Counted from the first letter of the stretch, positions 25,512 to 34,814 are shown. The stretch: DNA of 64,000 nt from Phragmitibacter flavus (GCF_005780165.1 NZ_VAUV01000018.1:1-64000); one strand, 5' to 3'. The notes: generated from the letters alone by a model not told the origin. Program-made: numbers and translations.

Positions 25512-25985
25512 TCAATCTGAACCTTTCTGCGGCAAACTAGATGGCTCGCAAGGATTCCAGAGCTTTTTGAACCCGAATCCTTGAAAGTCTTTCAGGTTCG
25601 CCGTAGCGAATTCAGTGACACCGAACGCAATCAAGCTGAGTGCTGTTCTCGTGCCATAGATGCGACGACGGGCAAAATCAGAACCAGCAGCCATTTGCCA
25701 TAGCGCGGTATGCAGATCACGGCTTCTGGGTGGGAAGCCAAGAATTCTCCAATTGGGGTGTTGCCGGTAGCTGTCAACAACGCTTGCTGCTTCCTTGGAG
25801 GACAGGGGCTTCTGCAAGACCGCCGGGTTGCGCAAATGCAGGTAAAATTCAGTCAGGATGAATTCGCTGATCCCTACATCCTCACGAGAAGAAAGCGATT
25901 CCAAAAACTGGCTGGCCCGCCCATGAAACGGCGAGGCTTCCGAGTAGCTGTAAAGCAGTATATTGGCGTCCACGGAAATCATCAT
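25512..25985 (-). CDS. PIN-domain protein, VapC-like toxin with an altered acidic site
   Basis: A 157-residue PIN-domain protein. Asp6 in S-V-D-A-N and Glu46 in L-T-E-F-Y are present, with L-R-N-P after it. The C-terminal G-V-T-E-F-A-T-A-N-L-K-D-F keeps Asp133. The third acidic position, usually Asp in a Y-D-A-R-L-A-type segment, reads Y-G-T-R-T-A here (Gly111). That loss could weaken or abolish RNase activity. Its ATG shares one base with the vapB-like stop (TGATG), as in toxin-antitoxin operons. Activity should not be assumed. Confidence 0.8.
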   Translation of the reverse strand: MMISVDANILLYSYSEASPFHGRASQFLESLSSREDVGISEFILTEFYLHLRNPAVLQKPLSSKEAASVVDSYRQHPNWRILGFPPRSRDLHTALWQMAAGSDFARRRIYGTRTALSLIAFGVTEFATANLKDFQGFGFKKLWNPCEPSSLPQKGSD

Positions 25986-26239
25986 CAGGACCAGCGAGGT
26001 TCAGCGTCCTCAAAGGCAATATCGCGCAACTCTTCTGCGTTCAACCCTTTCCAGCCCACCTCTTTTGATTTGGGAGGATGCCAAGCCTTGGTCGCGGGCG
26101 TGATATCAGCAGGGTAAACTTCCAGTAGTAGTTCAGCACCGCGCCTGAAAGTTTCTGCAAGCGACCACTCGCGCCTCTTGGCGAACGCCTTGAGATCTCG
26201 AAAAAGTTCTTCAGGAACTTGAATTTGAGTCTTCGTCAT
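25985..26239 (-). CDS. VapB-like antitoxin, ribbon-helix-helix type
   Basis: An 84-residue protein that begins M-T-K-T-Q-I-Q-V-P-E-E-L-F-R-D-L-K, a ribbon-helix-helix DNA-binding N-terminus. A second helix contains S-L-A-E-T-F-R-R-G-A-E. The tail is Pro/Trp-rich and probably wraps the toxin. It is upstream of and overlaps the PIN-domain gene by one base. It should bind and repress its own promoter, which lies in the AT-rich spacer before the tRNA gene. Confidence 0.78.
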   Translation of the reverse strand: MTKTQIQVPEELFRDLKAFAKRREWSLAETFRRGAELLLEVYPADITPATKAWHPPKSKEVGWKGLNAEELRDIAFEDAEPRWS

Positions 26240-26374
26240 GCCATCAATTTACTTCTCCATCAATTTGATGTCAACGCGAACTACCGACCCGACAACGTTA
26301 GATTTGCTTTCGTGAAGCGCAACACCTTGAAAATCAACACTTTCCTAGCGGAGTGGGCTTTCAGGCTGGAGGAG

Positions 26375-26459
26375 CGGAGAGGGTGGGATTCGAACCCACG
26401 TTAGCTTGCGCTAAGGCAGTTTTCAAGACTGCAGCCATAAACCACTCGACCACCTCTCC
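26375..26459 (-). tRNA. tRNA-Ser (anticodon TGA)
   Basis: On the minus strand the acceptor stem GGAGAGG pairs with CCTCTCC, and a G discriminator follows. The D arm contains GGTCGAGTGG, the anticodon loop is CTTGAAA (anticodon TGA), an extended variable arm reads TTAGCGCAAGCTAA, and the T loop is GGTTCGAATCC. CCA is not encoded. The long variable arm and G73 identify serine. Confidence 0.95.
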
Positions 26460-26547
26460 AGATAGTTTCGGGACTATTCGGAAGACAATACTCCCAAACC
26501 TCCGCTCGTCCAGCATAAGTGAGGTGGAGACAGGTTTTCCTCTCCTC

Positions 26548-27437
26548 TCAAAAACGACCGATGTTCGTCACCTCCAAACAGGCAATTTCCGGCGGACACC
26601 AAAATCGCACGTGCTGGTCCACCGTGCCGATCCCACGATTGACGTGCAACTGCATCGGCCCGACCCGATACAGACCGGCCTGATAACGCTTCCCATACCT
26701 CGGTAAAATCAACGCACCCCATCCTGGCACACGCACCTGCCCGCCATGGGTGTGACCTGAGCATTGCAGCACAATGGAAGCGTCCTTCGTCAGAATTTCC
26801 GCATAGTCTGGCTCGTGCATCAGCATCAACACCCGGTCATCACCCTTCAAACCACGCCGCGCTTTGGCCCAATTCGGATAGCCACCCCAAACACTGTCCA
26901 GTCCAGCCACGACAATCTCCCCATCCGCACATCGAACCCGCGAATGCTCGTTGGTCAGCACTCGAATCCCGTGCCGTTCCAAGGCCACTCTTACCCGATG
27001 AGGCTGGTTCCAGATGTCGTGATTCCCCAAACAGGCAAAGGCTCCGAACTTCGATTTCAATCCACCGAGCACCTCACCCAATTCTTCCACACGTCGGCTC
27101 GAGCTGGTGATGAAATCGCCCGTCATAAAAATCACATCCGGCTCCACGGCGTTGGCCTTTCCACACAGTGCTTCAAATATCCGATCTCAAACAACGGATC
27201 GAAATGGAAATCGGTCAGCCCGACCACACGCAAGTTGCGAGGCGCATTTGCCCCTAAATCCAGCTCCAGCGCATACCTTTCCACCCTCACCCGATGGCGT
27301 TCCACCAAGGTCCCATAACCATACGCACCACCACCACCAATCATCAAACCTGGAACCGCCAGCCAATACTTCTGAATCAACTCACGCCGCGACATGCCTG
27401 CCCGATGCAATGATGGATCGGTTGGAGGAGCAGGCAT
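26548..27437 (-). pseudogene. metallophosphoesterase with a single-base frameshift
   Basis: Two adjacent frames encode consecutive parts of one metallophosphoesterase. The upstream part has an N-terminal hydrophobic anchor and V-V-G-L-T-D-F-H-F-D. The downstream part has D-V-I-F-M-T-G-D-F, G-N-H-D-I-W, M-H-E-P-D and G-H-T-H-G-G-Q, the complete metal-binding set of the YkuE/YaeI family. The frames join at about 27160, where GGAAAGGCC would read through as V-E-K-A-N-A-V-E-P if one more A were present in the A-run. Either the gene is broken, the sequence has a homopolymer error, or the run slips. It follows the PQQ-propeller gene on the same strand. Confidence 0.8.
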
Positions 27438-27457
27438 CCTTGGCGGTCTCAATCGAA

Positions 27458-28726
27458 TCACTTCTCCCCCAAACACCACAGCGCCTGCTGGGTGCGGATC
27501 AACAATCGATTCCCCACCACGGCCGGACTCGCCAACGACCGATCATCAAGATCATTGGTGCCGAGCAGCTTGAACTTCTTCCCGGCCTCCAAGACATAAC
27601 CGCCGCCTGACTCGTCCTGGACATAAATTTTCCCATCGGCATACAGCGGCGAAGCTGAAGTCTGCCGAGCCACACGCTCCTGCCAATGCACCTTCCCGGA
27701 CATCGCATCCGCACAGGTCACCAGACCGTTGTCGGCCACCATGTAAACCTCATCGCCAATCAACAACATCGAAGGCGTCAACGGCGCGCCGCGGCCCGTC
27801 ATCTCCCACGCGACATGCGAATCCGTCACATCCCCTTTGCCATCCACACGAATCGCCAAAGCCTTCGCCCGGTCATACCCCGTGCTCATGAAAATCATCC
27901 CGTGTCCAAACACCGGCCGCGGCACCACCGAATACCCTTCGTAGTTCACACGCCAGATCTCGCTGCCGTCCAAAGGATTCAACGCACTCACGCCGTTGCT
28001 TCCAGGACAGACCACCTGCTTCTGCCCCCCCACTTCAATCACCAGCGGCGTGCTGAACGAAAAAGTCCTCCTCGCGTCCGTGACCCGCGACTTTTTCCAA
28101 CGCACCTCGCCCGTCGCTGCGTCCAATGCCGCCATGAAAGGAGCCTTGCCCGCGTCCGCAAGAAAAATCAGCAATCCATCCACCAACACCGGGCATCCGC
28201 CATTGCCATGAACCGGCGCATAAGCCAGTTCCGTGCTCTTCCACAAAAGCCCGCCACTCTCATCAAGGCACACCGTCCCAAAGTGACCGAAATGCGCAAA
28301 AATCTTGCCATCGGCAAACACCGGGGTGGCACTCGCATAACTATTTTTTTGATGCATCCCCAACGCCTGCGGTTTCTCCAGCTTGAACACTTCCTTGTCC
28401 CACAAAACCGCCCCATCCGACGCATTCAAGGCCAGCACCCGTAATGACACATCCCCTTCCAATGCCGCCGAATCCCCATCAGTAGTGACCGCATTGGTCA
28501 GATAAATCCGCTCACCCACCACAATCGGCGACGACCAAGCCTTGCCCGGCAACTCCGACTTCCACACCACATTCTTTGACGGCCCCCAGGCCACCGGCAA
28601 ACCCACGGCCTGCGAATGCCCGTCCGCCCTCGGACCACGAAACTCCGGCCAGTCTTCCGCGCCCACATCGCCCCCCATGAAGAGTGCCCCGACCGCCGTC
28701 AAAAGATGCCATCGCATAAAGTTCAT
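27458..28726 (-). CDS. PQQ-like beta-propeller protein, exported
   Basis: About 422 residues. A signal peptide (M-R-W-H-L-L-T-A-V-G-A-L-F-M-G-G) precedes W-P-E-F-R-G-P-R-A-D-G, the family entry motif. Propeller blades follow with A-x-x-G-x-x-x-W repeats (N-A-S-D-G-A-V-L-W, D-A-A-T-G-E-V-R-W, D-A-M-S-G-K-V-H-W). These are BamB/PQQ-type propellers common in verrucomicrobia and planctomycetes, with no proven enzymatic role. Starting at 28726 (or 28717) removes overlap with thyA. A paralogue lies at 33316-34668. Confidence 0.85.
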   Translation of the reverse strand: MNFMRWHLLTAVGALFMGGDVGAEDWPEFRGPRADGHSQAVGLPVAWGPSKNVVWKSELPGKAWSSPIVVGERIYLTNAVTTDGDSAALEGDVSLRVLALNASDGAVLWDKEVFKLEKPQALGMHQKNSYASATPVFADGKIFAHFGHFGTVCLDESGGLLWKSTELAYAPVHGNGGCPVLVDGLLIFLADAGKAPFMAALDAATGEVRWKKSRVTDARRTFSFSTPLVIEVGGQKQVVCPGSNGVSALNPLDGSEIWRVNYEGYSVVPRPVFGHGMIFMSTGYDRAKALAIRVDGKGDVTDSHVAWEMTGRGAPLTPSMLLIGDEVYMVADNGLVTCADAMSGKVHWQERVARQTSASPLYADGKIYVQDESGGGYVLEAGKKFKLLGTNDLDDRSLASPAVVGNRLLIRTQQALWCLGEK

Positions 28727-28779
28727 TCCACTTAAACGCAGCCACCGTCCAATTTCACTGACGCTTTTCACATTTTCAA

Positions 28780-29574
28780 TCACACCGCAATCGGAGCCTT
28801 GATGCCCGGCCACGGATCATAATCCTCCAGCGTGAAGTCTTCAAACGTGAACCCATCAATGTCCTTCACCCCGGGATTGATACGCATCACCGGCAAAGCC
28901 TTGGGCTCCCGGGTCAGCTGCAATTTCGCCTGCTCCAAATGGTTCGCATAAAGGTGCAAATCCCCAAACGTGTGGACAAACTCACCGGGCTGCAAGTCGC
29001 ATACCTGCGCCATCATCATCGTCAACAACGCATAACTCGCGATGTTGAACGGCACCCCCAAAAACAGATCCGCGCTGCGTTGATAAAGCTGACAACTCAA
29101 CCGTCCGCGATCGACAAAAAATTGAAACAAGAGATGGCATGGCGGCAGCGCCATCTCCCCGATGCGCGACACGTTCCAGGCACTCACGATATGCCGACGC
29201 GAATGCGGGTCCCGCTTGATCCGTTCCACCACCTCCGCGATCTGATCATGCTCCTTGCCATCCGCCCCGCGCCAGCGCCGCCACTGTTCCCCATAAACCG
29301 GTCCCAGATTGCCCTCCTCGTCCGCCCATTCATCCCAAATCGTCACCTTGTTCTCCCGCAGATACGCCACATTGGTATCGCCCTTCAAGAACCACAACAG
29401 CTCATGAATGATCGACCGCAGATGCAGTTTTTTGGTCGTCAGACACGGAAACCCCTGGCTCAAATCATATCGCGACTGCTCACCAAACACCGAGTAGGCA
29501 CCCACCCCCGTCCGGTCTTCGCGGAAACTCCCGTGCTCCAGCACCTTGTGCAACAATCGATGATACTCCTGCAT
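28780..29574 (-). CDS. thyA: thymidylate synthase
   Basis: A 264-residue enzyme, the same length as the E. coli ThyA, converting dUMP and methylenetetrahydrofolate to dTMP. The N-terminal Arg loop F-R-E-D-R-T-G-V, the catalytic Cys in [22 protein letters not shown] and the C-terminal A-P-I-A-V are all intact. No dihydrofolate reductase gene follows. The downstream PQQ-propeller gene starts within 60 bases and may be co-transcribed. Confidence 0.97.
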   Translation of the reverse strand: MQEYHRLLHKVLEHGSFREDRTGVGAYSVFGEQSRYDLSQGFPCLTTKKLHLRSIIHELLWFLKGDTNVAYLRENKVTIWDEWADEEGNLGPVYGEQWRRWRGADGKEHDQIAEVVERIKRDPHSRRHIVSAWNVSRIGEMALPPCHLLFQFFVDRGRLSCQLYQRSADLFLGVPFNIASYALLTMMMAQVCDLQPGEFVHTFGDLHLYANHLEQAKLQLTREPKALPVMRINPGVKDIDGFTFEDFTLEDYDPWPGIKAPIAV

Positions 29575-29648
29575 AGAATCTCAAAAAATTAAACCTTGCC
29601 GCCCGGCCTCTCACCCTTAGCAGCCCCGCCAAAACGTTCAACTTGTCA

Positions 29649-30053
29649 TTATTCGTCTCGCCCCCGACTTGATCGCCCCCGTTTCACCTCAGAGCGGATA
29701 TGCTTGCCCTTCAGAATCCGCTCCTTCACCCCGCGCGGCCGGGGCCGGTTAGCGCGCCGCTTTTTCTCGACCACCGCCCGCTTCGCGAGCCGGGCCTCCT
29801 CGCGCTGCTGTTCCAGTTTGTCGCACAATTCCCGACGGGCAATCAACCGGTTCATGCTCTGCGACCGCTGCTGCTGACACCGCACTTCCACGCCCGAAAC
29901 CACATGACGCAACACCACCGTCGAAGACGTTTTGTTGATCTTCTGCCCGCCCGCTCCCGTTCCGCGCACAAAACTCTCCTCAAGGTCCTCTTCGCGAACA
30001 CCCAGCTTGGTCATCCTCGCCTGCAAGGCGTCATCATCAGGGGCAGCAGCCAT
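29649..30053 (-). CDS. release-factor-like peptidyl-tRNA hydrolase (GGQ protein)
   Basis: A 134-residue protein carrying the class I release-factor catalytic motif G-G-Q in G-T-G-A-G-G-Q-K-I-N-K-T. It lacks the stop-codon-recognition domains. A strongly basic tail (K-K-R-R-A-N-R-P-R-P-R and S-E-V-K-R-G-R) resembles ArfB/YaeJ or the mitochondrial MTRFR type. It probably releases peptides from stalled ribosomes. The start at 30053 gives a normal length. No partner gene is evident. Confidence 0.85.
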   Translation of the reverse strand: MAAAPDDDALQARMTKLGVREEDLEESFVRGTGAGGQKINKTSSTVVLRHVVSGVEVRCQQQRSQSMNRLIARRELCDKLEQQREEARLAKRAVVEKKRRANRPRPRGVKERILKGKHIRSEVKRGRSSRGRDE

Positions 30054-30147
30054 CCGCCCAAGCTACCATAAAGCTAGCAAAAATCATGGCTCAATATTCG
30101 GTCGCATCCACTCCCTTCCCTCCCTGCCCCGGTTCGAGAACGCAAAA

Positions 30148-30222
30148 AAGCGACCCTGTCGAATTGACATCTAGGAAAAAAACCCCCAAAACCTAGAGAC
30201 AATGCTTTCGACAGGATCGCTT
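30148..30222. ncRNA. nested inverted repeat, possible structured RNA
   Basis: Arms of 16 bases at 30148-30163 (AAGCGACCCTGTCGAA) and 30207-30222 (TTCGACAGGATCGCTT) differ at one pair. Inside them CTAGG (30171-30175) pairs with CCTAG (30192-30196). It lies in a 271-base AT-rich spacer between the divergent release-factor-like and L,D-transpeptidase genes. It could be a structured RNA, a small palindromic mobile element or a terminator; no T-run follows the outer stem, so a plain terminator is less likely. Confidence 0.4.
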
Positions 30223-30324
30223 GAGTGAAAAATATCGAATCAATGTCGCTCTGCCAAGTATAAATGTAGCGCCGATTTTGTCATTACGCGCTTTTATTAA
30301 GATATGGCCCCCCATTGTAATCAC

Positions 30325-31077
30325 ATGATAAGGACGAAAATTTTATCCATCATCATCGCCTTCACGTTCTCTGTGATCGCGTTACAAACTTTCGCACAAG
30401 TCCCTGATAACGCCCGCCAGCTCATCACCGCCACCGCCCCGTCATGGGATTCTCACCGTGCCGTGCTGCGCTGCTGGGAGCGCAGCGGTCCCAATGCCCC
30501 ATGGCAACCCGCCGTCGCCAACAACAGTGGCTGGCCGGTTTTGCTTGGTCGAAAAGGCATGGCCTGGGGCCGGGGCGTTTTCACCCCCACCCGACCCGAC
30601 ATTCCCTGGAAAGTGGAAAACGACGGCAAAGCTCCCGCCGGCATCTTCGAACTCGGCCGCATCTACGGCGAGCAACCCCAGCTTCCCCAAGGCTCCGCCT
30701 GGCCTTACTTGCAGATCGGTCGCTGGGACGCCTGGGTCGACAACCCCAAGCTTCGCGAATACAACCAGCATGTTCGCGTCAACCCCAACAACGTTCCGCC
30801 TTGGTTCGAATCGCAACGCATGCGACTCGGCGACAGCGCCTACAAATGGCTGGTCGAAATTCGCCACAACAGCAACCCCATCGCCGCCGGTTACGGCAGC
30901 GCCATCTTCTTCCATGTCCGTCGTGGACCCGACCGCCCCAGCTCCGGTTGCACCACCATGGAAGTCGGCAATCTGGAACGAATGATCCGCTGGCTACGCG
31001 TGGACAAGCAGCCCTACTACGTGCTGCTCCCTCAGAGCGAATACGACAAGCTCAGGCAAAGTTGGAGACTCCCCTGA
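30325..31077 (+). CDS. L,D-transpeptidase-like protein, exported
   Basis: About 250 residues. The signal peptide I-L-S-I-I-I-A-F-T-F-S-V-I-A ends in Q-T-F-A. The catalytic-type motif reads F-F-H-V-R-R-G-P-D-R-P-S-S-G-C-T-T-M, with His then Ser-x-Gly-Cys as in YkuD-family transpeptidases that crosslink peptidoglycan or attach proteins. The spacing is shorter than the classic family, so it belongs to a divergent branch. The ATG at 30325 precedes the signal peptide. It converges with the hydrolase gene so closely that the two stop codons are adjacent. Confidence 0.75.
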   Translation: MIRTKILSIIIAFTFSVIALQTFAQVPDNARQLITATAPSWDSHRAVLRCWERSGPNAPWQPAVANNSGWPVLLGRKGMAWGRGVFTPTRPDIPWKVENDGKAPAGIFELGRIYGEQPQLPQGSAWPYLQIGRWDAWVDNPKLREYNQHVRVNPNNVPPWFESQRMRLGDSAYKWLVEIRHNSNPIAAGYGSAIFFHVRRGPDRPSSGCTTMEVGNLERMIRWLRVDKQPYYVLLPQSEYDKLRQSWRLP

Positions 31078-33084
31078 CTAATCCTGCTTCCAGCGAGCAT
31101 CAAAGAATCCCGCCGCCTTCACCTCACCGGCCCGCAACTCATTCGGAGCAACCGCGATGTTCAACACCGCCCAGTCCGGCAGCTTCGGATTCTGCAACGA
31201 ATTCGTGCGATCATGCCCCTCGCGAAACGTCAGTCCTGAATTGATCACCACCATCGGTCCCGCGCGCTTGGACATCTCCGGATAAATCATCACCGGCACA
31301 TGCGAAGCTGCCTCAAACGAAGCACCGCCAACCATCAACTGGTCGCCCTCCCACTTCATCGGCAGATGTTTCATCCGCTGCGCAATGCACGCATTCGAAA
31401 CATCATCGCCCCATAAAATGAGGTTCTCCTGTTCCGCAAGATCGCTGCCCACTTCCGACGCTTTCACCACCAACGGATCGCCCCGCATCAGCTTGCGCCA
31501 GCGCTGGATAAAATGTTCGCTCTCGGCTTTCACCCACGCATCCAACGCCGGACTCCGACCCGGCTTGTCAGGCAACACGATGACAAATCTGCCCCGAAAG
31601 GCATCGTCAATGCTCGTCCCGCCCGCCTTCCGCGCCACTCCGTCTGCCGGATCATTCCCGCGCAGTGACCACCCACCATCCTCATCCCTGTCCAGAAAAT
31701 ACACCCCACTCCCGCCCTCTCCGAACAAACTCTCATCGGTAAACTCCATCTCCTGTCCATCTACCGAAACCGTTCTGCTACCTGCGCTTTTTGTATTCCA
31801 TGGCGGACGAATCACAAACGACTGCACATTGCCCGTGCTCACCTTCAGCATTCCCGAATCCACCTCCACCTCACCTTCCAGCCGCATCTCCTCCCAAGGC
31901 TTCAGCACCTCAAGCACCTGCAACCAATGCATCCGCGCATACCGCGCTGACCTCGACTGCAACCACACCTTTTGCGGCAGGGGATCACGCCCCTTCACCA
32001 TCGCTTCTTCAATCATCGTCGTGATCTGATCGCGCACTTCCGGATGATACTTGTGCTCCATGCCCGGCCCAATCAGATGCTTCAAAACGAAGCCCTCCAT
32101 CGACAGCACCTCATTCATATACTCTGCCGCATCGCGCTGTTTGTCCTTCTCTCCACTGTAGGCAATCAGCGTTGGCACGTTGAAAAAATTCCGCACATAA
32201 TTCGGCACATCATAGGTCCCCCACAACGTCTTTTCATAAGCCACCGGCATCTTTTCCGGGGTCAGCTTTTGATAACGCTCCACATCCACAAACCCCGCCC
32301 CCGCATGCACCACCGCCCACTGATCCGCGAAATGCGCCCCCATGTGCCAGGCACCCGCCCCGCCCATGCTGAAACCCATCAAGGCCACCCGGTTTAAGTC
32401 ACCATTGAACCGCTTCAACGCATCCCGCCCGCACTCCAACACATCCGTCTCCCCCGCCGATTTGTATCCGTTACAATAGCGCCCAAACGGATGCACAATG
32501 ATCGCGGTCTTCGTCTTGAACTCCCCCGCTTTGCCGTTCATCTGGCTCGCAATGAAATGCAAATCCGTCGCCGTATCGCCGCGACCATGCAGCCAGATCC
32601 AGATTGGCACTTGCGCCTTGCCAGCACCCCATTCCAATCCTTCAGGAATCTCCACGCCATAAGGCTGCGGTGAATCATCGATATTCGAATAAAACCCCAC
32701 CACCGTGCGCCCAGGCTTGCCCAACCACGGTGTCTCGTTTTTCTTGATCGACTCAATCCGCGTCGACGCCTCCGCCAGCAATTTGCGCGCCTTTTTCATC
32801 CCATCCTCCGGCGTCTTGTCATACCACTCATCGAAGTCGATCGCATAGCGCACCGCCTTCAAAAAAATGTCCGCATCCGCCGCCCGTGCATGTCTTTTCA
32901 CCGATTGAAAAGCCGCCACCACTCCCGCCAGTTCTTTTTCCAGCTCCGCCTTTTGTTCCACTGAAATGGCCGACTTCGCCGGTGGCGGCAACACCTGCGG
33001 CCAAGGTTGCTCCGCCGCAGCCAGCACCGACCCGGCACCCATCAAAATCGCAACCGTCAAACCATTCAAAATCGAGGAAATCAT
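31078..33084 (-). CDS. large exported alpha/beta hydrolase, prolyl-oligopeptidase-like
   Basis: About 668 residues. A signal peptide (M-I-S-S-I-L-N-G-L-T-V-A-I-L-M) is followed by a helical region, then the hydrolase core: W-L-H-G-R-G-D oxyanion strand and the nucleophile elbow G-F-S-M-G-G-A-G. The downstream acid and His probably lie in Y-S-G-E-K-D and G-M-E-H-K-Y-H. A C-terminal region of about 250 residues resembles a second, degenerate domain. Substrate could be an ester or peptide. The start at 33084 is set by the signal peptide. Confidence 0.8.
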   Translation of the reverse strand: MISSILNGLTVAILMGAGSVLAAAEQPWPQVLPPPAKSAISVEQKAELEKELAGVVAAFQSVKRHARAADADIFLKAVRYAIDFDEWYDKTPEDGMKKARKLLAEASTRIESIKKNETPWLGKPGRTVVGFYSNIDDSPQPYGVEIPEGLEWGAGKAQVPIWIWLHGRGDTATDLHFIASQMNGKAGEFKTKTAIIVHPFGRYCNGYKSAGETDVLECGRDALKRFNGDLNRVALMGFSMGGAGAWHMGAHFADQWAVVHAGAGFVDVERYQKLTPEKMPVAYEKTLWGTYDVPNYVRNFFNVPTLIAYSGEKDKQRDAAEYMNEVLSMEGFVLKHLIGPGMEHKYHPEVRDQITTMIEEAMVKGRDPLPQKVWLQSRSARYARMHWLQVLEVLKPWEEMRLEGEVEVDSGMLKVSTGNVQSFVIRPPWNTKSAGSRTVSVDGQEMEFTDESLFGEGGSGVYFLDRDEDGGWSLRGNDPADGVARKAGGTSIDDAFRGRFVIVLPDKPGRSPALDAWVKAESEHFIQRWRKLMRGDPLVVKASEVGSDLAEQENLILWGDDVSNACIAQRMKHLPMKWEGDQLMVGGASFEAASHVPVMIYPEMSKRAGPMVVINSGLTFREGHDRTNSLQNPKLPDWAVLNIAVAPNELRAGEVKAAGFFDARWKQD

Positions 33085-33132
33085 GCAATCACCATTCAAG
33101 CGATGCACGACCCCAGCGTCGAGATTATTCTA

Positions 33133-33296
33133 GGGACCCACACGGATCCGGGGTGTCGTTCTGCACATCTTGCGTAGAACTCAGGTGGGCACGGTTGTTG
33201 TTCCGGTCACGAGGTCCGAGCTACATGGCGCCTCGCGTCCGGGTTCTCGGCAAGATGCCGAGAACGACACGCGAGACGCGTATGCTACCCCAATTC
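33133..33296. repeat. palindromic dispersed-type repeat
   Basis: The spacer between the hydrolase and the second PQQ-propeller gene contains a perfect 10-base inverted repeat, GTTCTCGGCA (33243-33252) with TGCCGAGAAC (33256-33265). A related imperfect hairpin (GTTCTGCAC...GCGTAGAAC) is near 33158. Further palindromic pieces (CGCGAGACGCG, CACACGGATCCGGGGTG) lie between and beside them. The composition differs from coding DNA. It looks like a REP-type or transposon-derived element, with one copy in the window. Confidence 0.5.
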
Positions 33297-33315
33297 AATC
33301 CAACTTCCGCGTCCC

Positions 33316-34668
33316 TCACTTTCCAACGCAATACAACCGGTCCTGCGCACGAATGAGCAACATCCCATTGGTCGGAACAATCGCCGCCCGCACGATGTTA
33401 TCGCTGTTCGTTCCGGTCACGCCTTCCATGCCGAAATCCGCTTCGAGCAACACTTCCATCGCACTACCGCCCGCCTTCACGACGAACACTTTGCCGAGCT
33501 GGTCCACCACATAAATCTTTCCATCCGCACCCGTTGGTGATGCTTCAATCTTCGTCCGGGTCGGGAACTCCCCGCGCCAGATCACGTCCCCCGTTTTCGG
33601 CTCAATGCAAGCCAGCGTCTTGCGGTCACTGTCCAGCACATAAAATTTCCCCTGGTAGAACGAAGGCGTGCTCACATCACTGCTCACCTCACGCGCATTC
33701 GACGTCCAAAGCGGATCCACCGAGCCCTTCGAATCCAGCTTCACGCCAAACACCGGCTCCTTCTTCGGCGCACAAGCCAAAACCACCCCGTCACCTGCCA
33801 CTGGGGAAGGCACCAGTCTCCAATGTCCGATCTTGGCCGAGTTCCACGAGTTCAATCTCCACAACTCCTTGCCCGTTTCCGCATCATGACCCGTCATCGT
33901 GTCCCCACCGGAAATCAGCATCAAACGTTTGCCTTCAAAAGTGTGAAACACCGGCGATGAAAACGCCTCCAGCGACTCCGCCACCGCATCACTGGCCCGC
34001 ACCTGACGCCAGATCTCTTTGCCCGTTGCTGGTTCCAGCGCCAAAATGTAGCTCTCGTTCTTGCCGTTCGGATCGCCCTTTTGCATGCCGTTGAACTCAA
34101 ACGCCTCATTGCGCTGCAGCACCTGGATATACAGCTTGTCACCGTCCAGCACCGGACTCGTCGAATACGTCCACTGCGTCCCAAAGTTCCCGTAATCCTT
34201 GCCCAAGTCCCGCTTCCAAACTTCCTTCCCTTCAAAGTCGAACGCCACCAGCACACTGGTCCCATAAAGGAAATACACCAGCTTGCCGTCCGTTGCCGGC
34301 GAAGGAGAAGCCAGATTGCTGCGGTCATCGTGCTTGTAACCATCCGTCACCTCATGCTGCCATTTGATCCCGCCCGTTTTGGCATCCACACACATCGCCA
34401 GCAGCTTCTGATCGCTTGGACGCGATGAACTTACAAAAATCGAATCCCCCCAAACCGCCGGACTCGAAGCCGCAGGCCCCGGCATGTCGACCGCCCATTT
34501 GATCCCATCCGTGCGCGAAAATTTCTCGGGCAAACCCGTCGCCGGACTCGATCCATCATGATTCGGCCCCCGGAAACCCGGCCAGTTTGCAGCGCTTAAC
34601 GACGCCCCAGCCAGGACCAAACTCGAAACCGATACTGTGCAAAGAGTGGATAGAAAAAACGACTTCAT
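33316..34668 (-). CDS. PQQ-like beta-propeller protein, exported (paralogue)
   Basis: About 450 residues. The signal peptide M-K-S-F-F-L-S-T-L-C-T-V-S precedes W-P-G-F-R-G-P-N-H-D-G, the same entry motif as the protein at 27458. Blades show A-x-T-G-x-x-x-W repeats (D-A-K-T-G-G-I-K-W, E-P-A-T-G-K-E-I-W, D-A-E-T-G-K-E-L-W, E-P-K-T-G-D-V-I-W). The 34668 start is favoured over an opening at 34758. It lies upstream of, and divergent from, the thiC leader. Function is unknown. Confidence 0.85.
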   Translation of the reverse strand: MKSFFLSTLCTVSVSSLVLAGASLSAANWPGFRGPNHDGSSPATGLPEKFSRTDGIKWAVDMPGPAASSPAVWGDSIFVSSSRPSDQKLLAMCVDAKTGGIKWQHEVTDGYKHDDRSNLASPSPATDGKLVYFLYGTSVLVAFDFEGKEVWKRDLGKDYGNFGTQWTYSTSPVLDGDKLYIQVLQRNEAFEFNGMQKGDPNGKNESYILALEPATGKEIWRQVRASDAVAESLEAFSSPVFHTFEGKRLMLISGGDTMTGHDAETGKELWRLNSWNSAKIGHWRLVPSPVAGDGVVLACAPKKEPVFGVKLDSKGSVDPLWTSNAREVSSDVSTPSFYQGKFYVLDSDRKTLACIEPKTGDVIWRGEFPTRTKIEASPTGADGKIYVVDQLGKVFVVKAGGSAMEVLLEADFGMEGVTGTNSDNIVRAAIVPTNGMLLIRAQDRLYCVGK

Positions 34669-34814
34669 AAGAACAAAAGACACAAGGGTGAGCAATCTAA
34701 ACGCAATCCGCAGCGCAAATCGCACGACCAAAAAACAAGATTCCGCCACTTTGTTCAAGCCTTAACCGCATCTTTTCGCCCCAATCCGTTCATCCCCCTC
34801 CCGCACCAGCCAAC

